A stretch of 61,848 nt of DNA, taken from Pseudomonadota bacterium (GTDB lineage: Bacteria > Pseudomonadota > Gammaproteobacteria > Burkholderiales > Rhodocyclaceae). A model generated the notes under the pieces. That model did not search any database, was not told where the DNA came from, and worked only from the letters and a program-made list of their open reading frames with translations. This document shows positions 42,176-51,671 of the stretch, piece by piece. Position 1 is the first letter of the stretch. Every line of letters begins with the position of its first letter. The stretch is taken from positions 1-61,848 of the forward strand of contig JAPLQT010000101.1 of assembly GCA_026399515.1 (NCBI GenBank), written 5' to 3'. The translations under genes and the position numbers were made by a program.

Positions 42176-44368
42176 ATGCAAAACAAATATATGTCCAGAC
42201 CCAGCCTGAAGTTGGCGGCAGTTGCGCTGTGCGGCAGCTTGCTGGTCGGCTTCAGTGCCGCTGCGGCGCTTGCCGCGGACAACCTGCCCGATCCAGGAGG
42301 CACGGTGGGCGACAGTCCATGGAAGGTCGACATCATCTATGAGAACGACACCCACTACCGGGGCAAGGACAACGCCGGAAACAATGTCGGACTCTCGAAA
42401 TTCCGCAACACACTCCAGGTCGAAGCCGACAAGGCAATGGGTGATGGCTGGGCATTGCACAGTGTGCTGCGCGGCACCTACGATGGCGTCTATGAACTGA
42501 ATAAAGACCAGTACGGCAAGACGGCCGGCAGCAAAACCGCATCCGATCTGAAAATCCAGAACACCGCCGGCCCCGTGGCCGCCTCGGTCGGCTTGGGTTT
42601 GCCGCCGGTGCATCTCGGCGCGAGCGTGCCTTTTGGCGGCGGTGTCGGCTTTACGGTGGTGGATGCGATTCAGGCCGGTGCCGGCTTGCCGAATCTCGGC
42701 GGACCGGGCGGCGGTCCGGGCGTCAACAAATTCATTGACCCGAATTACGGTGCTTATGCCACCGGTCTTGACACGCCACCCGCGGTCTACGGTTCGGGAG
42801 CCGGCCTGGTGATGCTCGGCCAGGCCTGGAACTCCAATCCGCGCGGGGTTTCTTTCGCTGTGCCGGTCCGTCCTTGTGACATCGACCGCCGCGGCTGTGC
42901 CGATTTTGGCGGTTATGGTGACAAGAAACAGAGCGAACTGGAATCGCCGGAGTTCAACGATCGCGCTGATTTCATCCGCGAGTTCTATCTCAAGAAAACC
43001 TACAACCTGGGCGACGGTTCCGACTTCTTTGTCAAAGTCGGCAAGCAGCAGGTTGTCTGGGGCCGTACCGACTTGTTCCGGGTGCTGGACGTGATCAATC
43101 CGGTCGACTACTCGCGCAACAACATCTACGACGAACTCCAGGACATCCGTATCCCGATGTGGATCGTTCAGGGCGAGTGGCGCATGGGCGGCTCGGACAT
43201 GCTGCAGGAGAGGAACCTGCAAGTAGTCTGGAACTTCGACAAGTTCCGCGCCAACAACCTGGGCCAGGGCGGCACGCCGAACGCCATCCTGGATGCCGGC
43301 TCCTTCTTCCGCGGCATGAAGAATCTCTGGGACAACGGCAGCACCGTGGCGAACTTCGCGGGCTTCTCGGCACCCGGGACGCCGGCGCCGGTCAACGGTG
43401 TATGGTTTGCGACCAACTTCGGCCCCAATCAGATCGGCCTGCGCGATGTCCATCTGCCGGAATGGAGCCTGGACAACACCCAACTGGGCATGAAGTTTGA
43501 AGGCGTCACCAAGGGCGGCCTGAACTTCTCCCTGAATGCCTTGACCTATCGCTCCCAACTACCCTCGCTGCACTCGATCAACGGCGCCGCGATCAACGCC
43601 TTTACCGGTGCGCCCGGCAACACTTCGCCCTTCTCCGGACCGGCGCAAGGAATCCCGGTGGGCAGCCTGATCGCCTTCGACATGGAATTTCCCCGCGTGA
43701 ATTTGGTCGGCGGCTCGATGGACATCCAGTCCGAAACGCTCGGTGCGGCTTTCCGCCTGGAAGGCGCTCTGACCCATGGCGAGGAATTCGCCAACACGGC
43801 GCGGCCGGGACTGTATTCGAAGAACAAAGTGTGGCGCTCGGTCATCGGCGTCGACCGACCGACCTTCATTCCATGGATCAATCCCAACCGGACCACCCTG
43901 TTCTCGGCACAGCTGTTCTATCAGCACATCTTCGACCACGAGGAACATGTGATGCCCGGCGGCCTGATCGGCATGCCGGACTGGGAGGACAACTTCATCG
44001 GCACCTTGTTGATCAAGTCCTGGCTGATGGGTGACCGCGTCAGTCCGCAAATCATCATGGCCCGCGACTTCAAGGCGCGCGCCTGGGTGGCATCGCCGCA
44101 AGTCGAGTGGCTGGTCACCAACGACCTGAAACTGACCTTCGGCGCCAACATCAAGGGCAAGGACGACGACTCGCAACAGCGCTGGTCCTGGGATGACGCG
44201 CGTTCCGCCAACCCGTGGGCGCCTTACACCACGTACGTCGGCCAGACCCTGAATCCGGGTTCTTTCGGCGTGGGCGGTCTTGAGCCCCTCGGTCGCTTCC
44301 GTGCCGGCCCGATCGGTGCCGCCTGGAAGGAAAACGAGCTGTATGTCACTTTACGTTACAAGTTTTAA
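42176..44368 (+). CDS. DUF1302 outer-membrane protein
   Basis: A 730-residue exported protein with a signal peptide ending AAALAA. The last residues ENELYVTLRYKF end in Phe with alternating aromatics, as outer-membrane beta-barrels do. Internal segments such as RADFIREFYLKKTYN, FVKVGKQQVVWGRTD and LRDVHLPEWSLDNTQLGM are characteristic of DUF1302. The family is found with DUF1329 in steroid, terpene and hydrocarbon degraders and is thought to let hydrophobic substrates through the outer membrane. AAGGAGGGAG precedes the ATG. It lies 92 bp after the RND gene, with no promoter of its own visible. Confidence 0.88.
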   Translation: MQNKYMSRPSLKLAAVALCGSLLVGFSAAAALAADNLPDPGGTVGDSPWKVDIIYENDTHYRGKDNAGNNVGLSKFRNTLQVEADKAMGDGWALHSVLRGTYDGVYELNKDQYGKTAGSKTASDLKIQNTAGPVAASVGLGLPPVHLGASVPFGGGVGFTVVDAIQAGAGLPNLGGPGGGPGVNKFIDPNYGAYATGLDTPPAVYGSGAGLVMLGQAWNSNPRGVSFAVPVRPCDIDRRGCADFGGYGDKKQSELESPEFNDRADFIREFYLKKTYNLGDGSDFFVKVGKQQVVWGRTDLFRVLDVINPVDYSRNNIYDELQDIRIPMWIVQGEWRMGGSDMLQERNLQVVWNFDKFRANNLGQGGTPNAILDAGSFFRGMKNLWDNGSTVANFAGFSAPGTPAPVNGVWFATNFGPNQIGLRDVHLPEWSLDNTQLGMKFEGVTKGGLNFSLNALTYRSQLPSLHSINGAAINAFTGAPGNTSPFSGPAQGIPVGSLIAFDMEFPRVNLVGGSMDIQSETLGAAFRLEGALTHGEEFANTARPGLYSKNKVWRSVIGVDRPTFIPWINPNRTTLFSAQLFYQHIFDHEEHVMPGGLIGMPDWEDNFIGTLLIKSWLMGDRVSPQIIMARDFKARAWVASPQVEWLVTNDLKLTFGANIKGKDDDSQQRWSWDDARSANPWAPYTTYVGQTLNPGSFGVGGLEPLGRFRAGPIGAAWKENELYVTLRYKF

Positions 44369-44386
44369 TTCTGGAGACATGACGAT

Positions 44387-45697
44387 ATGAAACTCAAAAC
44401 CATCACACTCGCCATCTCGCTGGCGATTCTGGCCGGCCCCGCGCTTGCCGCCACCGAGGCCGATGTCGAGATGACCTTCAATCCCTATAAGGCCGGTATG
44501 CCAAGCTACCCTGGGCTGACCGCAGGCATGACCATCAACAAGGCTAACGTCGACCAGTTCAAGGAAATCCTTTCCTATGGTTTCCACAAACTCATCAAGG
44601 AAGGTGCCTTCGAGATCAAGGTCGCGCCGACCACCCAGTTCGAATTGTCCAAGGCCTATATCGACGCCACGCGCAAGAACCTCAACAAAACCAAACTGGG
44701 CGCCAATAATGGCGACCTGGAAGGTTATGTTGCCGGGCGTCCCTTCCCAGAAGAGCCGGATATCAAGGATCCGCGAGCCGGGGAGAAACTGGCCTGGAAC
44801 TACAAGTACGGCGTGAACTGGGGCGATAACGCCTCGATCAGCCCGTTCTACTGGAAGTACCGCGACATGGCCACTGGCAAGGTCGAACGGATCATCAAGT
44901 TCGACTTCCATTTCCTGAATCTGACGCACCGCGTCAAGGATGCGCCGATACCGGAAGTGGTACCCAACCCGGCGCATCTGTTCCGCGCCATCTATGTGCA
45001 TGTTCAGGAACCCAACGACATCAAGAACACCCAGTTGCTGATTCAGCGCTACGAGGATGACCAGAAGCTCGACGATGCCTACCTGTATCTCGGCTTCCAG
45101 CGCCGGGTGCGGCGTCTGGCAACCGGTCAGATAACCGATTCTTTCCTCGGCGCAGACCTGATGATCGAGGACTTCGAAGGCTACAACGGCCGCATATCGG
45201 ATATGAAGTGGACCTACAAGGGCACCAAGTTCGTACTGTTGCCGATGTGGAATCACAACGACCTGAAGCTCGCCACGGACATGCCACCGGAACCCGACGG
45301 TTACAAGTATGTGAATTTCGGCGGCCAGGGCGGCTGCTTCTTTGATGGCACCTGGCAGTTGCGCAAAGTGTATTTGCTTGAAGCGGCGCCGGTGGCGCCG
45401 GGCCATCCGATCGGCAAGCGCCAGTTTTACATGGACACCCAACTGCAAAACGTGGACGGTTCGATCGACATCTATGACCGCAAAGGCGAATTGTGGAAGA
45501 CATGGTCGGTGGCCAAGTCCCATGCAGAGCATCATCTGCCCATCAACAAGGGTGCCGGCATCGGTCTTGATGATGCCTTCATGATGGTCGACGTTCAGTC
45601 CAAGCACTGCACGACCGGCCATTTCAAGGGACAGGTCGATTACAAGCAGAATCCGCCCGGCATGTTCCAGGTGCAAAACCTGCGCGGCGGCGACTGA
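44387..45697 (+). CDS. DUF1329 periplasmic (outer-membrane lipoprotein-sorting-like) protein, copy 1
   Basis: A 436-residue exported protein with a signal peptide ending GPALAA. The DUF1329 fold resembles LolA/LolB-type lipid-binding shells. Conserved stretches are EADVEMTFNPYKAGMPSYPG, WNYKYGVNWGDNASISPFYW, RRVRRLATGQITDSFLGADL and DDAFMMVDVQSKHCTTGHF. It is co-encoded with DUF1302 18 bp upstream. A likely role is to carry the hydrophobic substrate through the periplasm. A second, clearly homologous copy is at 56211-57509. Confidence 0.88.
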   Translation: MKLKTITLAISLAILAGPALAATEADVEMTFNPYKAGMPSYPGLTAGMTINKANVDQFKEILSYGFHKLIKEGAFEIKVAPTTQFELSKAYIDATRKNLNKTKLGANNGDLEGYVAGRPFPEEPDIKDPRAGEKLAWNYKYGVNWGDNASISPFYWKYRDMATGKVERIIKFDFHFLNLTHRVKDAPIPEVVPNPAHLFRAIYVHVQEPNDIKNTQLLIQRYEDDQKLDDAYLYLGFQRRVRRLATGQITDSFLGADLMIEDFEGYNGRISDMKWTYKGTKFVLLPMWNHNDLKLATDMPPEPDGYKYVNFGGQGGCFFDGTWQLRKVYLLEAAPVAPGHPIGKRQFYMDTQLQNVDGSIDIYDRKGELWKTWSVAKSHAEHHLPINKGAGIGLDDAFMMVDVQSKHCTTGHFKGQVDYKQNPPGMFQVQNLRGGD

Positions 45698-45709
45698 AGT
45701 CTTGTTGGA

Positions 45710-45729
45710 GCGGGGGGCTTGCCCCCCGC
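45710..45729. other. Strong GC hairpin between transport and phosphotransferase genes
   Basis: GCGGGGGGC-TT-GCCCCCCGC is a perfect 9-bp inverted repeat that starts 12 bp after the DUF1329 stop. On the plus strand it is followed by AAAA, not a T-tract, so full termination is unlikely. It may stabilise the upstream mRNA end or lower expression of the downstream genes. Confidence 0.55.
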
Positions 45730-45814
45730 AAAACCCGGCAACCGCGATGATCCTGTTTGCTCGTGAACAGCCATCGCAGTAGGGCAAGGGGCCCATCCAC
45801 CAGGAGGAAGAAAA

Positions 45815-47650
45815 ATGAAGTTTCAGAATCCGCACGACGTCAAAGCCAAAACCATCCCGGGCACCGAGGGATGGGAAAGAATGTATCCGTATCAGTACCA
45901 GTTCGTCACGGACGACGCAGAGCGCAATCAGTACGAGAAGGACAGCTTCTGGTTCTACGATGGCCTGCATTACCCGGAACCGCTCTATCCCTTCGACACG
46001 ATCTGGGATGAAGCCTGGTACCTGGCGCTGTCGCAGTTCAACAACCGAATTTTCATGGTGCCGCCGGTGCGCGGCGTCGACCATCGCATCATCAACGGTT
46101 ACGTGTATATCTCGCCGGTGCCGGTCAAGGACGGGGCCGAGATCGGCAGCCGCGTGCCGCACTTCATGGAGCGCGCCGGCTACTACTACAAGAACTGGGA
46201 TGCGCTCGAGGCCAAGTGGAAAGTCAAGATGGAGTCCACCATCCGCGAACTCGAGGCGCTACAAATTCCGAGCCTGCCGGAGATGGAGCACCTCGACGTG
46301 GTGACCGGCGCCCTCGGCGAATCGCAGGGCTATCACCTGCTCAAGAACTACGATGACCTGATCAACCTCGGCATCAAGTGCTGGCAGTACCACTTCGAGT
46401 TCCTCAACCTGGGCTACGCCGCCTACGTTTTCTTTCTCGATTTCATGCAGAAGCAGTTTCCCAGCATGCCGACGCAGCGCGTTACGCAGATGATTTCGGG
46501 CATCGACGTGATCATGTACCAGCCCGACGAAGAACTGAAGAAACTGGCCAGGAAGGCCATCGAACTGGGCGTCGATGGCACGGTCTGCTCCAACCCGGCG
46601 TGGACCGTGGTCGAAGCCGCGCTCAAAAAACAGGACAGTGGTACGGCATGGCTCGCGGCGGTGGACAGCGTGCGCGAACCCTGGTTCAACGTGTCGACGG
46701 GAACCGGCTGGTTCCACCACGACCGCTCCTGGAACGACCAGATGGACGTGCCGCTCTCCGGCATCGCCACCTACATAGGAAAACTCAAGCAGGGCGTGAC
46801 GATCGAGCGGCCGACCGAGAAAGTCCGCGCTGAGCGCGACCGCATCACCGCCGAGTACCGCGACCTGATCAGCAAGGAAGAAGACCGCAAGCAGTTCGAC
46901 GAGTTGCTCGGCTGCGCCAAGACCGTTTTCCCGTATGTGGAGAACCACTTGTTCTACGTCGAGCACTGGTTCCATTCGGTGTTCTGGAACAAGATGCGCG
47001 AGGTCGGCGCGATCATGCAGCAGCACGGCATGATCGCGGAGGTCGAGGACATCTGGCTGATGCGCCGCGATGAAATCAAGACCGCGCTGTGGGATGTCGT
47101 GACGGCCTGGGCCACCGGCGTCAAACCACGTGGCGCCTATACCTGGCCGAAGGAAATCCTTTGGCGCAAGGGCGTGATGGACAAGTTCAAGGAGTGGAAC
47201 GCGCCGCCGGCCATCGGCATTGCCCCGGAAGTCATCCAGGAACCCTTTACCATCGTGCTCTGGGGCGTCACCAACAAATCCTTGGCCGATTGGTCGGCGG
47301 TGCAGGAAATTGCCGATCCGGACAATGTCACGGAACTCAAGGGATTTGCCGGCAGCCCCGGCATCGTCGAGGGTCTGGCGCGGGTCTGCAAAACGGTGGC
47401 GGAAGTCGGCCAGTTGCAGGAAGGGGAGATCCTCGTCGCACCTACCACCTCGCCGTCCTGGGCGCCGGTCTTCGTCAAGATCAAGGCCTGCATCACCGAT
47501 GTCGGCGGCGTGATGAGCCATGCGGCGATCGTTTGCCGGGAATATGGTTTGCCGGCCGTGGTGGGCACCGGGCATGCCACCAAGATCATCAAGTCCGGCA
47601 TGATGCTGCGCGTCGACGGCTCGACCGGGGTTATCTCGATCGTGCGCTAG
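45815..47650 (+). CDS. PEP-synthase-like phosphotransferase catalytic subunit, module 2 (phenylphosphate-synthase-like)
   Basis: A 611-residue homologue of the large phenylphosphate synthase subunit and a distant paralogue of the module 1 protein. The swivelling phosphohistidine domain is FAGSPGIVEGLARV, LVAPTTSPSWAPVF and GGVMSHAAIVCREYG, with His569 as the phosphate carrier. The N-terminal half (WFYDGLHYPEPLYPFDTIWD, YYYKNWDALEAKWKVKM) is mostly helical. AGGAGGAAG precedes the ATG. Followed by ATP-grasp, UbiD, CBS and UbiX genes, it fits ATP-dependent phosphorylation of a phenolic hydroxyl before carboxylation. The acceptor could be phenol, an alkylphenol or a larger phenolic compound. Confidence 0.88.
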   Translation: MKFQNPHDVKAKTIPGTEGWERMYPYQYQFVTDDAERNQYEKDSFWFYDGLHYPEPLYPFDTIWDEAWYLALSQFNNRIFMVPPVRGVDHRIINGYVYISPVPVKDGAEIGSRVPHFMERAGYYYKNWDALEAKWKVKMESTIRELEALQIPSLPEMEHLDVVTGALGESQGYHLLKNYDDLINLGIKCWQYHFEFLNLGYAAYVFFLDFMQKQFPSMPTQRVTQMISGIDVIMYQPDEELKKLARKAIELGVDGTVCSNPAWTVVEAALKKQDSGTAWLAAVDSVREPWFNVSTGTGWFHHDRSWNDQMDVPLSGIATYIGKLKQGVTIERPTEKVRAERDRITAEYRDLISKEEDRKQFDELLGCAKTVFPYVENHLFYVEHWFHSVFWNKMREVGAIMQQHGMIAEVEDIWLMRRDEIKTALWDVVTAWATGVKPRGAYTWPKEILWRKGVMDKFKEWNAPPAIGIAPEVIQEPFTIVLWGVTNKSLADWSAVQEIADPDNVTELKGFAGSPGIVEGLARVCKTVAEVGQLQEGEILVAPTTSPSWAPVFVKIKACITDVGGVMSHAAIVCREYGLPAVVGTGHATKIIKSGMMLRVDGSTGVISIVR

Positions 47651-47695
47651 CGCGGTCCTCCCAGCGCCATGAAAACCGTTGAAAGGGATGCCGCG

Positions 47696-48778
47696 ATGAG
47701 TGCCGATCTGCCAGTCGTCTGCTGGTTCGAGGAATGCCGCAGGGATTCGGTTCCGCTGGTCGGAGGCAAGTGCTCCTCGCTGGGCGAGCTGATCGGTGCG
47801 GGTGTCCGCGTGCCCCCGGGTTTTGCCCTGACCACCGAGGGTTTTCGCCGCTTCATGAGCGAAGCCGGGATCGACCGGGAGATCAGTACCCTGCTGCGCG
47901 GCCTCGACCCGCAGGATATGACGGCGCTGGAAGCCGCCAGCGCCTCGATCCGCCAGCAGATCGAGGCGAGACCATTTTCCATGGAGACCGAGGATCTGGT
48001 GGCGGAGAACTACCGCAAGCTCTCGGTGCGTTGCTGCATGCCCGCCGTGCCGGTAGCGGTACGCTCCAGCGCGACCGCAGAGGATCTGCCGGGAGCGAGC
48101 TTTGCCGGACAGCAGGACACCTATCTGTGGATCCGTGGCGTGGATGAGGTGCTGCATCACATGCGGCGCTGCATTTCCAGCCTGTACACCGGCCGCGCCA
48201 TTGCTTATCGCGCGAATCACGGATTTGCCGACGAGGAAGTGGCGATCAGTGTCGGCGTGCAGAAAATGGCCAACTCATACACGGCGGGCGTGATGTTCAC
48301 AATTCATCCGGCTAATGGCGACCGCTCGGTGATTGTTATCGATTCCAATTTCGGCTTTGGCGAATCGGTAGTTTCAGGCGAAGTGACCCCCGATCACTTC
48401 GTGGTGAACAAGATCACTCTGGACATCATCGACCGCACCATCTCGCAGAAGGAGCTGTGCTACACGGTGGATCTGGCAACCCAGCAATCCATCGCTGTCG
48501 AGGTTCCATTCGAACGGCAAAAGGTCCAGTCGCTAATTGACGACGAAGTGACCGAACTGGCCTGGATGGGCAAGCAGATCGAGAAACACTACGGATGCCC
48601 GATGGATATCGAGTGGGCGGTGGACAAGGATCTCCCCGCGGGCGGCAACATTTTCATCCTGCAGGCACGGCCTGAAACCGTTTGGAGCAAGAAGCAGCAA
48701 GCCCCGCTTGCCGCCGCGGGCGCCTCGGCCATGGACTACATCCTGTCCGGCATGCTCGAAGGAAAGAAGTTGAATTGA
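47696..48778 (+). CDS. PEP-synthase-like ATP-grasp subunit, module 2
   Basis: A 360-residue ATP-binding subunit matching the 40-kDa component of phenylphosphate synthase. It has the canonical sequence LVGGKCSSLGELIGAGVRVP, VRSSATAEDLPGASFAGQQD, NFGFGESVVSGEVTPDHF, DIEWAVDKDLPAGG and ILQARPETVW. Unlike module 1 it keeps the full ATAEDLPGASFAGQ loop. The ATG at 47696 has AAAGGG about 8 bases upstream. A frame from 47669 is the alternative. It charges the catalytic His of the upstream subunit using ATP. Confidence 0.88.
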   Translation: MSADLPVVCWFEECRRDSVPLVGGKCSSLGELIGAGVRVPPGFALTTEGFRRFMSEAGIDREISTLLRGLDPQDMTALEAASASIRQQIEARPFSMETEDLVAENYRKLSVRCCMPAVPVAVRSSATAEDLPGASFAGQQDTYLWIRGVDEVLHHMRRCISSLYTGRAIAYRANHGFADEEVAISVGVQKMANSYTAGVMFTIHPANGDRSVIVIDSNFGFGESVVSGEVTPDHFVVNKITLDIIDRTISQKELCYTVDLATQQSIAVEVPFERQKVQSLIDDEVTELAWMGKQIEKHYGCPMDIEWAVDKDLPAGGNIFILQARPETVWSKKQQAPLAAAGASAMDYILSGMLEGKKLN

Positions 48779-48836
48779 AGCAACACAGGCAGCAGCAACA
48801 CATCCTTTTTAAACCTCAGTTAATTACGGAGTCATC

Positions 48837-50339
48837 ATGAAAGCAGACATTAAAGTGGCACCCATCGACGACATTCGCAGCTTTATTGCCGCCCTCGAGG
48901 CCCACGGCGAGTTGCATCGAGTGAAGGCCGAAGTGGACTGGAAGTTCGAGCTGTGCCATATATCCAAGGTGAACGAGGAACAGAAGGGCCCCGGGCTGCT
49001 CTATGAGAACGTCAAGGGCTACGATATCCCGGTGCTCACCAGCGCCTTCACTACCTCGCGCCGCCTGGCAATTGCGCTGGAGCAGGATCCCTCGCTGTCG
49101 ATGAGCCAGCTCTCCAAAAGCTGGATGGAATTGACCACAAAGAAGATGGTCAAGCCGGTCTTTGTCGACAACCCCAAGGTCAAGGAAAACATCATCACCG
49201 GCGACGCCGTCGATATCGAGATGTTCCCCTCCCCCTGGTTTTACCCGGACGATGGCGGCCGATTTTTCGTCACTTCCGGCTTCCTGGTGACGCAGGATCC
49301 CGATACCGGCTGGACCAACCTCGGCACCTACCGGGCCCAGGTGCTGGGCAAGAACATCCTGGGATCGCAGATCATCAAGGGCAAGCATGGCGACATGCAC
49401 ATGAAGAAATACCAGGAACGCGGCGAACTGATGCCCGCGGCCTATGTGGTGGGTACCGATCCGGTCTTATTCCTGGCCGGTTCGACCCTGGTCAGCGCAC
49501 AGGTTGATGAGTATGAAGTGGCAGGCTCGCTGCGCGGCAAACCCGTCGAAGTGTTCAAGTCCGAACTGACCGGACTGACGCTGCCGGCCACCGCCGAAAT
49601 CATCGCCGAGGGCTGGATAGATCCGAATGAACTCATGGAAGAAGGCCCCTTTGGCGAGTACACCGGCTACTACTCGGGCAACAAGGGCAAGGATTATCCC
49701 AAACCGGTGCTGCGCATTGCGCGCATCCTGCATCGGAACAAGCCGGTGATGTGGTCGACCACGGTCGGCAAGCCGATCAACGATATCCACATGATCCAGT
49801 CGCTGAACCGCACGGCCACGCTCTGGCACGACCTGGAAACCATGAAAGTGCCCGGCATCCAGAGCGTGTATATCCCGCCGGAGGCCTGCGGCCGCTTCTG
49901 GGCCGTGGTGTCGGTCAAACAGATGTACCCCGGCCACTCGAACCACGTCGGCAATGCCGTGATCGCCAGCACCACAGGTCACTATGGACTGAAGGGCGTG
50001 ATCGTGGTCGACCACGATATTCAAGCCGATGACTGGGACCGGGTCTGGTGGGCCTTGTCGACGCGCTTCGATCCCAAGCGCTCGGCCCAGATCATTGACC
50101 GCGGCCGCTCCACGCCGCTCGATCCGGGCCTGCCGATCGAGGCCCGCGACATCACCAGCCGCATCATCCTGGATGCCTGCACTCCCTATGAATGGGCCAA
50201 CAAGCCCAACGAGATCTTCATGGATCGAACCGTGCTGCAAAAAGTTTCCGATCGCTGGAACGAATACGGGTTCAAGGGGCCAAGTCCAGTAGCGGGAATG
50301 ATCAACCGGCTCACCCGGCCGGAAACCAAGAAGAAGTAA
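48837..50339 (+). CDS. UbiD-family prenyl-FMN-dependent (de)carboxylase
   Basis: A 500-residue UbiD protein of usual length. The catalytic set is visible: the Arg in WTNLGTYRAQVLG and the two Glu residues of the EGPFGE motif (about 268-274). The prenyl-FMN contacts NLGTYR and GNAVIAS are also present. It is closest in character to the large subunits of phenylphosphate carboxylase and should carboxylate or decarboxylate an aromatic ring with the cofactor made by UbiX at 52944. Phenylphosphate carboxylase has two UbiD-like chains plus two small ones. Here only this one is present, so the enzyme is either simpler or a different type. AGTTAATTACGGAG precedes the start. Confidence 0.9.
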   Translation: MKADIKVAPIDDIRSFIAALEAHGELHRVKAEVDWKFELCHISKVNEEQKGPGLLYENVKGYDIPVLTSAFTTSRRLAIALEQDPSLSMSQLSKSWMELTTKKMVKPVFVDNPKVKENIITGDAVDIEMFPSPWFYPDDGGRFFVTSGFLVTQDPDTGWTNLGTYRAQVLGKNILGSQIIKGKHGDMHMKKYQERGELMPAAYVVGTDPVLFLAGSTLVSAQVDEYEVAGSLRGKPVEVFKSELTGLTLPATAEIIAEGWIDPNELMEEGPFGEYTGYYSGNKGKDYPKPVLRIARILHRNKPVMWSTTVGKPINDIHMIQSLNRTATLWHDLETMKVPGIQSVYIPPEACGRFWAVVSVKQMYPGHSNHVGNAVIASTTGHYGLKGVIVVDHDIQADDWDRVWWALSTRFDPKRSAQIIDRGRSTPLDPGLPIEARDITSRIILDACTPYEWANKPNEIFMDRTVLQKVSDRWNEYGFKGPSPVAGMINRLTRPETKKK

Positions 50340-50408
50340 CCTGCAGCGCCCCCTCTGCCACTCGGCAGTGGGGCGCGGGCCAAGCAGCCATTAAGGATAT
50401 TTGCAAAG

Positions 50409-51671
50409 ATGAGCAAGAAGGGTATTGTAATTGTATGCAACCTGGATACGCGCGGTGAAGATATCGTCTTCGTCAAGGAGCTGATCGCCGGGCGCGGCCA
50501 TCAGCCTATTTTGTTGGACTTCAGCATGGAGGAGCCGCCGCCTTTCCCAGGTGACATCACTACCGAGGAAGTGGCGTTGCGTGGCGGGCTGCCCATCGAA
50601 ATCGTCCGTGAAAAGTACCGCTCTGACCGCGATACGGCGACCAACAACCAGATCCGGGGCGCTGCCGCACTCGTCGATGACTTGGTCAAGCAAGGCAAGG
50701 TCCAGGGCATCATCGGCATCGGCGGCGGCACCTCGACCCTGGTGTCGACATCGATCATGCAGCGTCTGCCCTTCGGCCTGCCCAAACTCATGGCTTCTCC
50801 GATGGCGGCGCATCCGGCCTACATCGACAAATATGTCGGCACCCATGACATCACCATGCACCATACAGTGCTGGATATCGTCAAGATGAACCCCCTGCTG
50901 AAAGCGCAGATCATCAACGCGGTTGGTGCCATCTGCGGCATGGTGGAAATGACCCTGGGTACCCACTTCGAATTTGACAAGCCCTGCGTGGCCATCTCCT
51001 CGTTCGGTTTCGGCGAAATGGCGGTGCAGACCGCCATCGGCATGCTCGAGGATGCCGGCTTTACGCCCATCGTCTGCCACGCGCAGGGCAAGGGTGACAA
51101 GGCGATGGAGGAGATGATCCGCGCCGGCGCCTTTCAGGGGGTGGTGGACATCTGCATCGGCGGCATCATGGAAAACCTCTTCAAGGGCAATCGCGACCCG
51201 GGGCCGCAGCGGCTCTTGGCCGCCGTCGAGCGCGGCATCCCCATGGTGCTGGCGCCCTGCGGCCTGGACATCCTGTCCTATGGCGGGCGCCCCGATATGC
51301 TGGAGAAAACCAAGGACCGCGTTCAGTATGTCCAGGATGCCCTGCGCGTACAGGTGCGCACCAACGCCGAGGAATTGCGCCAGGCTGCCGACGTGATTGC
51401 GGAGAGGCTGAACCGGGCTACGGGACGCTGGACTTTCCTGATTCCGCTCAAGGGCTGGTCGTCGCTCGACAAGGAAGGACGTCCCATCTACGATCCGGTC
51501 GCCGATGCGGCTTTCGTCGCTCGCTTCAAGGAGAAGGTGGTCAAGAAGGCCTGGGTCAAGGAGGTCGACCTGCATCTGTACACGCCCGAATTCGCCCGGG
51601 TTGTGGTCGATGAATTCGTCCGGTTGTATGCTGAAGCGCAACCCGATGCTGCATTAAGATTCAATGCCTGA
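50409..51671 (+). CDS. Tm-1-like/UPF0261 protein
   Basis: A 420-residue protein of the Tm-1-like ATP-binding (UPF0261) family. Features are CNLDTRGEDIVFVKELI at the start, the glycine-rich GIIGIGGGTSTLVSTSIMQR, MASPMAAHPAYIDKYVGTHD, and a TIM-barrel-like C-terminus with GAFQGVVDICIGGIMENLF and LAPCGLDILSYGG. The plant member Tm-1 binds ATP and inhibits a viral replicase. Bacterial members have no settled function. It lies 69 bp after ubiD and overlaps the Nudix gene by 8 bp, so it is an integral part of the operon. It could bind a nucleotide or the phosphorylated intermediate, but that is speculation. Confidence 0.85.
   Translation: MSKKGIVIVCNLDTRGEDIVFVKELIAGRGHQPILLDFSMEEPPPFPGDITTEEVALRGGLPIEIVREKYRSDRDTATNNQIRGAAALVDDLVKQGKVQGIIGIGGGTSTLVSTSIMQRLPFGLPKLMASPMAAHPAYIDKYVGTHDITMHHTVLDIVKMNPLLKAQIINAVGAICGMVEMTLGTHFEFDKPCVAISSFGFGEMAVQTAIGMLEDAGFTPIVCHAQGKGDKAMEEMIRAGAFQGVVDICIGGIMENLFKGNRDPGPQRLLAAVERGIPMVLAPCGLDILSYGGRPDMLEKTKDRVQYVQDALRVQVRTNAEELRQAADVIAERLNRATGRWTFLIPLKGWSSLDKEGRPIYDPVADAAFVARFKEKVVKKAWVKEVDLHLYTPEFARVVVDEFVRLYAEAQPDAALRFNA

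Noticed and set aside
44351-48220. Two very long minus-strand frames (603 and 653 residues)
   Set aside because: Both are mirrors of strongly coding plus-strand genes (DUF1329, phosphotransferase subunits), caused by codon bias.
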